DNA from: Sedimentibacter sp.
GTDB taxonomy: Bacteria; Bacillota; Clostridia; Tissierellales; Sedimentibacteraceae
DNA length: 9,366 nucleotides
Direction: 5' to 3'
Assembly: GCA_029256005.1 (NCBI GenBank)
Contig: JAQSYS010000047.1
Location: 1 to 9,366, forward strand
The translations under genes and the position numbers were made by a program. A model generated the notes under the pieces. That model was not told the DNA's origin. It saw only the letters and a program-made list of their open reading frames with translations, and made no database searches. Shown here in pieces: positions 1 to 5,125 of this stretch. Within the stretch, counting starts at the first letter, position 1. Every line of letters starts with the position of its first letter.

Positions 1-825
1 ACTTGTTTCTGAAATGTTTTTAATTAGTGCATCTGTACGTATAATTTGATTGCTCACTTGAGACAATGGTATTAGTGGCATATGTGGGTGTGTATAACTA
101 TGGTTTCCAATTTCATGACCTTCTGCTACTATAGCTCTCACAAGATGTGGGTAGTTTATCAGCCAGATGCCGGACAAGAAAAAAGTAGCTTTAATATTAT
201 TATCTCTTAAAATTTGTAACAATTTTAGTGCTTGATTATTATCCCCGTAAGTAGCATCAAAAGTAAGGGCAACCATTTTTTTGGATGGGTTACCTTTATA
301 AAGAGCAACCGCATTTTCAGGAATTGTAATGTTAATTTCTCTTCCAGGAATTAATACAAAAGGATCTAGTCCCGGATTTGCGTTAAGTACAGATTGAGCT
401 GTTGTTCCAAATCTTTTAGCAACACGATATATTGTGTCCCCTGGCAACACAGTATATCTTATTAAACCAGGTTCAACAGGCTGAAATGGATTGACAGCTT
501 CTTTTGGCATAACAATTTTTAATCCTGGATATATCATTGATGGATTAGTTATATTATTTAATGCCAAAATGCTTTGTACACTCACTCCAAAAAGAAGAGA
601 AATAATATATAATGTATCACCTGGCTGGACTGTATATATTATACTTCCAGGCGGGCTTTCTATATCTTCTTCTTCAACAGGTATTAAAATAACTGAACCT
701 GGGTGAATTAAATTGGGATTGACAATATTATTGGCATCTATAATTGCATCTATTGTACTACCATACATCTGAGCAATTTCATTAAGAGTATCACCTGGCT
801 GCACGGTATATATTATTTGCGACAT
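1..825 (-). CDS. LysM x3 - polysaccharide deacetylase (NodB/CE4 family), 3' end outside window
   Basis: The visible 275 residues start at ATG 825-823, preceded by GAGGAGG about 5 bases upstream. Three LysM repeats lie at residues about 4-49, 63-107 and 123-169, each opening with YTVxPGDT and closing with a PG..I..P turn. A NodB-homology domain starts near residue 181 and is cut by the left edge. Its motif 1 reads TFDA (188-191), so the usual catalytic-base Asp (D190) is present but the second, metal-binding Asp is Ala. Motif 2 is HSYTH (H242, H246), which supplies two metal-ligand histidines. Related Gram-positive deacetylases remove N-acetyl groups from peptidoglycan amino sugars. There is no signal peptide or membrane segment before the first LysM. 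In Firmicutes this layout is typical of spore-associated LysM proteins made in the mother cell, so a role in cortex or coat is inferred, not shown. The family call is secure; substrate and activity are uncertain because the later motifs are off-window. Confidence 0.88.
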   Translation of the reverse strand, partial: MSQIIYTVQPGDTLNEIAQMYGSTIDAIIDANNIVNPNLIHPGSVILIPVEEEDIESPPGSIIYTVQPGDTLYIISLLFGVSVQSILALNNITNPSMIYPGLKIVMPKEAVNPFQPVEPGLIRYTVLPGDTIYRVAKRFGTTAQSVLNANPGLDPFVLIPGREINITIPENAVALYKGNPSKKMVALTFDATYGDNNQALKLLQILRDNNIKATFFLSGIWLINYPHLVRAIVAEGHEIGNHSYTHPHMPLIPLSQVSNQIIRTDALIKNISETS

Positions 826-870
826 AATATCCTCCTCTATTTTTAAATTTATATATATTATTCAAAAGAT

Positions 871-891
871 TACAGAAAGTACGTTTCTGTA
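871..891. repeat. Inverted repeat between divergent genes, possible operator
   Basis: TACAGAAA and TTTCTGTA form perfect 8-bp arms separated by 5 bases. The repeat lies between the minus-strand deacetylase start and the plus-strand tocopherol-cyclase-like gene. A further ACAGAAA half-site occurs at 942-948. No T-tract follows either arm, so an operator is likelier than a terminator. No regulator can be assigned. Confidence 0.4.
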
Positions 892-997
892 TGAGAACCG
901 CCAGGTTGTAATAAGAATTAAATGCATATTTTGTATTATAAACAGAAATTTTGGTGCAATGGTTGTATTAACAATAAAACAAAGGTTGGAAGTTATA

Positions 998-1966
998 ATG
1001 TTCTTAAAACATAAAAAAGATCCGCTTATATTTCAAGGAAAAAAGAAAAATGAAAAATATTTTGAGGGATGGTATTTTAAACAAGTTTCTTCTGATTTAA
1101 AGAATATTGTAAGTATTATTCCTGGGATTTCAAAGGGCAGAGAATGTTCTCATGCATTTATTCAAATTATAATTTCAAATAAACTTGATGGCTATACAGT
1201 ACTTAAGACCCATTACCATAAATTCGCAGTCGATGATTTTCAATATTCAGATGAGCCGTTTTTCTTAACGATAGGAAAAAACTCCTTTAGTAATGAAGGT
1301 ATAAAGTTAAATCTTGCAAATGATGAATATTCAATAAAAGGGAATATTAGTTTTTCTGAATTTACTGAAATTAATAGAAGTATGTTTTCGCCATGTGCGA
1401 TGGGATTTTTTTCATATATGCCGTTTATGGAATGTAATCATGACATTATAAGTATGAATCATAATATAGAAGGAATATTGACAGTAAATAACATGGCTTA
1501 TGATTTTGCGGGCGGCAAAGGATATATAGAAAAAGACTGGGGAACATCATTTCCTAAAGAATATATATGGCTTCAATCCAACCATTTTGAGGATACAGAT
1601 GCTAGTATTATGTTTTCACTTGCTCACATACCATTTCTTGGCACTTCCTTCCAAGGATTTATTTGCAACCTAACTTTTGATGGACAAGAATATAGGTTTG
1701 CAACCTATATTAACAGTAAGGTTGTAAGCGTCAGTTGCTCAGGAGATTTACTGGTGATTATTGTTGTTAAGGGAGAATATGAACTTTTAATTAAAGCAAA
1801 AATCAGCCAGGACTCAGGAGAATTAAAGGCTCCTAATAAGGGAAATATGGACATAATAATTAAGGAAGGTCTGTCTGGCTCAGTAAATATAAGATTATTA
1901 AAAAATTCAGAAGTTTTGTTTGAAGGAAAAGGCAATCCTTGTGCCATTGAATTAACAAAGCCATAG
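998..1966 (+). CDS. Tocopherol cyclase family (lipocalin-like) protein
   Basis: This 322-residue protein resembles the tocopherol cyclase family. In plants and cyanobacteria that family (VTE1) closes the chromanol ring of tocopherols; Firmicute members have no established substrate. Visible family signatures are the N-terminal YFEGWYFK (21-28), in which the protein's own fold begins, and a central GKGYIEKDWGTSFP block (173-186) followed by WLQSNHF. The rest is alternating polar and hydrophobic beta-rich sequence, as expected for a two-barrel lipocalin-like fold. No signal peptide or membrane helix is visible, so it is probably cytoplasmic or membrane-peripheral. An upstream in-frame ATG at 959 would add 13 residues, but its only purine-rich site (GGTG) lies 2 bases away. 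ATG 998 has AAAGGTTGGA at a normal distance and begins where homologues usually begin. No terminator was seen after the stop, and the gene shares no operon with its neighbours. Family assignment is good; enzymatic role is unknown. Confidence 0.75.
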   Translation: MFLKHKKDPLIFQGKKKNEKYFEGWYFKQVSSDLKNIVSIIPGISKGRECSHAFIQIIISNKLDGYTVLKTHYHKFAVDDFQYSDEPFFLTIGKNSFSNEGIKLNLANDEYSIKGNISFSEFTEINRSMFSPCAMGFFSYMPFMECNHDIISMNHNIEGILTVNNMAYDFAGGKGYIEKDWGTSFPKEYIWLQSNHFEDTDASIMFSLAHIPFLGTSFQGFICNLTFDGQEYRFATYINSKVVSVSCSGDLLVIIVVKGEYELLIKAKISQDSGELKAPNKGNMDIIIKEGLSGSVNIRLLKNSEVLFEGKGNPCAIELTKP

Positions 1967-2006
1967 AATTTCAGGTTATATAAGTTTTGTTATTTATTAT
2001 AATATA

Positions 2007-2035
2007 TTGACATGGCATTTGTAGTTGATTATAAT
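2007..2035 (+). promoter_or_regulatory. Consensus sigma-A promoter of the MBL hydrolase gene
   Basis: The -35 box TTGACA (2007-2012) and -10 box TATAAT (2030-2035) both match the housekeeping consensus exactly, with an optimal 17-base spacer. Transcription would start near 2042, leaving a leader of about 40 bases before ATG 2084. A promoter this strong in front of an accessory enzyme implies that repression, not promoter strength, sets expression. Confidence 0.85.
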
Positions 2036-2045
2036 TCAACTACAA
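2019..2045. promoter_or_regulatory. Operator-like inverted repeat over the -10 box
   Basis: TTGTAGTTGA (2019-2028) and TCAACTACAA (2036-2045) are perfect 10-bp arms flanking the 7-base centre TTATAAT, which contains the whole -10 box. TAGTTGA/TCAACTA half-sites resemble operators of MarR-family repressors. No MarR gene is visible in the window. A protein bound here would block RNA polymerase directly. Confidence 0.72.
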
Positions 2046-2083
2046 TTAGTATTTAAAGTTATTTAAATAAAGGCAGGTTATTT

Positions 2084-2803
2084 ATGGATCAAATATATAT
2101 TTTGAATGTTGTTTTTGATTTTGGTTATGGTGAGGATACAATTTATCCTGTTATTTTAAAAGACAAAGATGAAATGATTTTAGTGGATTGCGGGTATCCA
2201 GATTTTCTACAAAAATTAGAACAAGCTGCTTATGAAAAGGGTGTTGATTTTTCTGCGTTGACAAAAGTTATAATAACGCACCATGATCATGATCACATGG
2301 GTAGTTTAGCTGCAATTAAGAGAAAGTACCCTCATATTCAAATAATTGCAAGTGAAAAGGATGCGCCGTATATTTCGGGAGAATTAAAATCATTACGACT
2401 TGAACAAGCAGAAAATATGCAATCAACATTGCCTTTTGAACAACAGGAGTCAGGCAGAGCATTTCAAGAATTTTTAAAGGCCATTGAAAATGAAGAAGTA
2501 GATTTGACTGTAAAGGATGGAGATTATTTTCCGTGGTGTGGAGGGATAGAAATTGTGGAAACCCCTGGCCATATGCCCGGACATATCTCGGTTTACAGTA
2601 AAAAGTATAAGGTTTTGATAAGTGGCGATTCACTTGCATTAGAAAATGGCAAACTAGAAATTGCAGCTCCGCAATTCACATTAGATATGAATGAAGCAAA
2701 AAAATCCGTTTTAAAACTACTTAATTATGATATAGAAACTATTATATGCTATCACGGAGGAGAATATAAAGGTGACATATCAGAAGGTTTGAAAAATTGT
2801 TAG
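2084..2803 (+). CDS. MBL-fold metallo-hydrolase
   Basis: This 239-residue protein of the metallo-beta-lactamase superfamily is a cytoplasmic hydrolase of unknown substrate, with no signal peptide. The strand-loop motif THHDHDHMG gives H66, D68, D70 and H71. When aligned on the terminal DH, the usual HxHxDH motif reads HxDxDH, a known variant of the superfamily. Downstream are TPGHMPGH (H163, H167), the bridging aspartate in SGDS (D182) and a terminal histidine in CYHGGEY (H224), so the remaining metal-ligand set is intact. Length is normal for single-domain members (lactonase, thioesterase or phosphodiesterase types), but nothing here picks one. AGGCAGG lies about 6 bases before ATG 2084. It is transcribed alone from a consensus promoter overlapped by an inverted repeat, and a hairpin with a T-run lies 70-120 bases past the stop. 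It may detoxify or degrade a small ligand of its repressor; that is inference. Confidence 0.87.
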   Translation: MDQIYILNVVFDFGYGEDTIYPVILKDKDEMILVDCGYPDFLQKLEQAAYEKGVDFSALTKVIITHHDHDHMGSLAAIKRKYPHIQIIASEKDAPYISGELKSLRLEQAENMQSTLPFEQQESGRAFQEFLKAIENEEVDLTVKDGDYFPWCGGIEIVETPGHMPGHISVYSKKYKVLISGDSLALENGKLEIAAPQFTLDMNEAKKSVLKLLNYDIETIICYHGGEYKGDISEGLKNC

Positions 2804-2870
2804 ATGTGTTATATTTATGATAAGAATCTTTGATTGAGAAAGAACTACTAAGAATATAAATTCATTACTG

Positions 2871-2922
2871 AAATAGACGAAGTTCGTGGTCAAAGTATGA
2901 TCGATAGATTTCGTCTATTTTT
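2871..2922 (+). terminator. Probable intrinsic terminator after the MBL gene
   Basis: AAATAGACGAA (2871-2881) pairs perfectly with TTCGTCTATTT (2910-2920). The stem extends inward through G-T and A-T pairs, and the right arm merges into TTTTT (2918-2922). The apical region is long (about 22 bases) but may fold on itself (GGTC/GATC). It separates the MBL gene from the PadR promoter. Confidence 0.6.
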
Positions 2923-2970
2923 ACGCATATATGTTTCTGACTTTTAAAATAATTATTTTAGAATCTATAG

Positions 2971-2999
2971 TTGACGCTATTATTAACCTATGTTACTAT
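2971..2999 (+). promoter_or_regulatory. Sigma-A promoter of the padR-DUF4180 operon
   Basis: TTGACG (2971-2976) and TACTAT (2994-2999) are spaced by 17 bases. The -10 box lies at the centre of a long inverted repeat. The predicted transcript starts near 3006, leaving a leader of roughly 28 bases before ATG 3034. Confidence 0.75.
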
Positions 3000-3016
3000 T
3001 AACATAGGTTAATAAT
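2979..3016. promoter_or_regulatory. PadR operator: 17-bp-arm inverted repeat
   Basis: Arms 2979-2995 and 3000-3016 are perfect reverse complements of 17 bases around the 4-base centre CTAT. Within them, ATGT (2990-2993), eight bases, then ACAT (3002-3005) reproduce the ATGT-N8-ACAT operator known for PadR-family repressors such as PadR and LmrR. The gene just downstream encodes a PadR protein, so autorepression is the natural reading. With no run of T after the right arm, a terminator is unlikely. Confidence 0.85.
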
Positions 3017-3020
3017 TCAT

Positions 3021-3026
3021 GGAGGA
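3021..3026 (+). promoter_or_regulatory. Ribosome binding site that fixes the PadR start
   Basis: GGAGGA lies 7 bases before ATG 3034. An earlier in-frame ATG at 3019 overlaps this site and has no Shine-Dalgarno of its own. The PadR start is therefore 3034, and the protein begins MSINYAILG as in family members. Confidence 0.85.
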
Positions 3027-3033
3027 AAATAAT

Positions 3034-4011
3034 ATGTCAATAAATTATGCTATTTTAGGAATATTAAGCTACAGGTCAATGACAGGATATGATATAAAAA
3101 AGGTCATCCAAGATTCTTCATTTATGTATTGGTCGGGCAATAATAATCAAATATATAAATCACTGATAGAGATGCATAATAATGGTTTGGTGACTAATGT
3201 TGTCAAGCATCAAGAAAGTTCCCCAACAAAAAAAGTATACATTATAACAAATGAGGGAGTAGCTGCTTTAAAGGAATGGGTTCTTTCTCCATCAGAGCTC
3301 ATAGAAATAAAAAAGCCTTTTCTAGTTCAGCTTGCATGGTCCAAGCAACTCAATACAAATGAGTTAATTATGCTGCTTGATGGATATGAAAATCAAATTA
3401 AGACTCAGTTGTTAATGAATAAAAGCAATAAGGATAAAAATTTTTTACCGGACAGAAGTGCTCTGGAAACAACAATATGGAGTTTAATTAATGACAATAT
3501 TCGAAGAACATATGAAAGTGAACTGATATGGATTCAAGATTTACGAAATGCAATAGCCACCATACCAAACGAAAATGATGCAGATGAAAATGCTTATTTA
3601 AGTGTATCAGATCATGAAGATAAAAATCAAAGAATAATAAAGTATAAAGTTATAAGTAATAGTGAACTAACCTATGTTCATTTTAATGACTCAGAAACTA
3701 AACTTGAGACAGAAAGAAATATATTAGACGTAATTACTGCAATTGCAGAGAATGATGCACAATATGCGATTATTGACGGTGAGGCACTTTCCAAGGACTT
3801 TTTTGAATTAAAAAAAGGACTTGTGGAAACTATGCTTCAAAAATTTACGATGTATCATATTAAATGCGCAATTATTATTAATGATATGAATAGCATGACA
3901 AATGAATTTAGAGATTCATTTGTTGAAAGTGGAAAAAATGATGTTCTTAGACTATTTGCAAATATTGCACATGCAGAAAAATGGTTCTTTAATTTGTATA
4001 AGGCTGAGTAG
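3034..4011 (+). CDS. PadR-family transcriptional regulator with C-terminal DUF4180 domain
   Basis: This protein has 325 residues, far longer than ordinary PadR proteins (about 110-180). Residues 1-85 are the PadR winged helix: NYAILGILSYRSMTGYDIKK, then QIYKSLIEMHNNGLV for the recognition region, and a beta wing ending TKKVYIITNEGVAALKEW. Residues about 90-170 form a helical C-terminal dimerisation region like the Vir-type (PadR subfamily 2) extension. After an acidic linker, residues about 200-325 align with the DUF4180 protein encoded next door, for example FFELKKGL..MLQKF..YH.KCAII against FFRLSSGI..VLQKF.NYH.KLAII. The fused copy is more diverged: it lacks the GDFSKYTSKSL-type loop and the ESNKG-like motif. 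The upstream operator indicates that it represses its own operon. The domain's function is unknown; a ligand- or protein-sensing role is inference. Confidence 0.87.
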   Translation: MSINYAILGILSYRSMTGYDIKKVIQDSSFMYWSGNNNQIYKSLIEMHNNGLVTNVVKHQESSPTKKVYIITNEGVAALKEWVLSPSELIEIKKPFLVQLAWSKQLNTNELIMLLDGYENQIKTQLLMNKSNKDKNFLPDRSALETTIWSLINDNIRRTYESELIWIQDLRNAIATIPNENDADENAYLSVSDHEDKNQRIIKYKVISNSELTYVHFNDSETKLETERNILDVITAIAENDAQYAIIDGEALSKDFFELKKGLVETMLQKFTMYHIKCAIIINDMNSMTNEFRDSFVESGKNDVLRLFANIAHAEKWFFNLYKAE

Positions 4012-4035
4012 ATAAATTAGGAGGTGTAATCTATT

Positions 4036-4392
4036 ATGAATTATACTATGTTTGGAAAAAATGATTCTATAGTATATATTGAGAGCGAAGATGTTTTAAT
4101 AACAGACACACAATCGGCACTCGACCTTATAGCAACTGTTAGTTATGAAAAAGATAGCAACAGGATTATATTAGACAAAAAAGCTATTAATGAAGAGTTT
4201 TTCAGACTTAGCAGCGGAATTGCCGGTGATGTTTTGCAAAAATTTATAAATTACCATACTAAGTTGGCTATTATAGGAGATTTTTCTAAGTACACAAGCA
4301 AATCATTACATGATTTTATTTATGAATGCAACAAAGGTAAAGATATTTTCTTTGTAGAAAGTTTAGAACAAGCAGTTGAAAAGTTGTCATAG
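4036..4392 (+). CDS. Stand-alone DUF4180 protein
   Basis: This 118-residue soluble protein matches the DUF4180 family over its full length. Characteristic stretches are VLITDTQSALDLIATV, FFRLSSGIAGDVLQKF, NYHTKLAIIGDFSKYTSKS and DFIYECNKGKDIFFV. There is no signal peptide or membrane segment. The gene follows padR after 24 bases and has its own AGGAGGTG 9 bases before ATG 4036. Both genes lie between the PadR-type promoter and a strong terminator, so they form one operon. Its sequence is clearly paralogous to the C-terminal domain of the preceding regulator, suggesting duplication and fusion of the domain, or a pair that interact through like domains. The family has no assigned biochemical function to my knowledge. 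The alternating strand-helix pattern is compatible with a STAS-like fold, but I cannot show that here. Confidence 0.85.
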   Translation: MNYTMFGKNDSIVYIESEDVLITDTQSALDLIATVSYEKDSNRIILDKKAINEEFFRLSSGIAGDVLQKFINYHTKLAIIGDFSKYTSKSLHDFIYECNKGKDIFFVESLEQAVEKLS

Positions 4393-4460
4393 GGATCTTA
4401 AATTATTGCTAGATTTCTGAGTATGATTAGTAATTTTAATAAAAAGTATAATGAATAAAT

Positions 4461-4496
4461 AATGCATCAGTTAGTTGATTTTACTGATGCATTTTT
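4461..4496 (+). terminator. Intrinsic terminator of the padR-DUF4180 operon
   Basis: AATGCATCAGT (4461-4471) and ACTGATGCATT (4483-4493) form a perfect 11-bp stem with an 11-base loop. The 3' arm runs into TTTTT (4492-4496). It separates this operon from the lipoprotein-MBOAT operon. Confidence 0.9.
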
Positions 4497-4525
4497 ATAT
4501 GGAAAATTTTATATATAACTTTTTT

Positions 4526-4550
4526 GGAACCTTATCGATTTTACATCGTC
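4526..4550 (+). promoter_or_regulatory. Putative ECF-sigma promoter of the lipoprotein-MBOAT-DHHW operon
   Basis: GGAACC (4526-4531) and CGTC (4547-4550, continuing TAA) are 15 bases apart. ECF sigma factors recognise an AAC-containing -35 and a CGTC/GTCTAA-like -10 with this spacing, for example GGAACTT...GTCTAA for RpoE and the TGAAAC...CGTC class in Bacillus. No well-spaced sigma-A promoter was found in the same stretch. The start would be near 4557, about 40 bases before ATG 4597. The sigma factor gene itself is not in the window. Confidence 0.6.
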
Positions 4551-4596
4551 TAATATATTATTAAATGCATGCATAATAATTAAAAAGGAGAATTTT

Positions 4597-5124
4597 ATGA
4601 AAAAATTAAGTTTAATATTATTGACATTGATCCTAGTAATTAGTTTTACTGCATGTCAATCAAAAGAAGCGGATAAAAATCCACCTAATACAAAACCAAT
4701 TGAAAACAAAAATCTTGAGGGAGACCTCCAGAGTATCTTAGATAAGATATATGAAACAGCTGATGTTGATGATTCATTCAAAGATTATATTGAAACTAGA
4801 TTGCAAACTACAGAAATTACGGCAGAAAATGCTAATTATTATTTTGGTAAGGAAAAAATAGAATTTGAATCAGCGATTGCTTCGGAACCTATTATGTCTT
4901 CTTCTGCTTACTCATTGTGTTTAGTGAGAGTTAAAGAAGGTGCTGATATTGAAAAGATAAAGGCAGATATTAAAGAAAATGCAGATCCTAGAAAATGGAT
5001 ATGTGTAGGTGTAGATCCTAATAACGTTATAGTAGACAATATTGGTGATGTAGTTATATTAATTATGAGCGATGATGTTGGAAGCGCTCTGCACGATTCA
5101 TTCCTTCAATTAAAGGGAAAATAA
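4597..5124 (+). CDS. DUF4358-like lipoprotein
   Basis: This 175-residue protein has a lipoprotein signal peptide: MKK, a hydrophobic core, then SFTAC with the lipidated cysteine at position 20 (the -3 residue is Phe, slightly off the lipobox consensus). A Lys/Asn/Pro-rich linker (about 22-40) precedes a compact domain: SILDKIYETADV, a YYFG stretch, the strand SLCLVRVKEG, the helix DIEKIKADIKENADPRKW and the strand NIGDVVILIMSDD. This matches DUF4358-type lipoproteins, often found next to MBOAT and DHHW genes. It should sit on the outer face of the membrane. AAGGAG lies 6 bases before ATG 4597, and the stop is separated from the MBOAT start by a single base, implying translational coupling. 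Its function is not known. An accessory or regulatory role for the acyltransferase pair is inferred from position alone. Confidence 0.68.
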   Translation: MKKLSLILLTLILVISFTACQSKEADKNPPNTKPIENKNLEGDLQSILDKIYETADVDDSFKDYIETRLQTTEITAENANYYFGKEKIEFESAIASEPIMSSSAYSLCLVRVKEGADIEKIKADIKENADPRKWICVGVDPNNVIVDNIGDVVILIMSDDVGSALHDSFLQLKGK

Positions 5125-5125
5125 A

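Noticed and set aside
491..706. Plus-strand open frame of 71 codons
   Set aside because: It lies antisense inside the LysM repeats of the deacetylase gene, has no ribosome binding site and shows no protein-like pattern.
826..900. Sporulation-sigma promoter for the minus-strand deacetylase
   Set aside because: CATACAGA on the minus strand resembles a sigma-E -10 box only partly, and no matching -35 box at the right spacing was found.
959..997. Upstream start for the tocopherol-cyclase-like protein
   Set aside because: The only purine-rich site is 2 bases from ATG 959, and the 13 extra residues do not resemble the family's N-terminus. ATG 998 is better supported.
1705..1947. Minus-strand open frame of 80 codons
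   Set aside because: It is a shadow of the tocopherol-cyclase-like gene, with no family resemblance and no ribosome binding site.
2316..2639. Minus-strand open frame of 107 codons
   Set aside because: It is antisense to the MBL hydrolase, whose metal motifs prove that the plus strand is coding.
2979..3016. The long inverted repeat read as a terminator
   Set aside because: There is no T-tract after the right arm, it overlaps a good promoter and contains the PadR operator core, so an operator fits better.
4561..4580. ATGCATGCAT palindrome in the lipoprotein leader as an operator
   Set aside because: It is a short alternating AT/GC palindrome with no flanking symmetry; chance is sufficient in this context.
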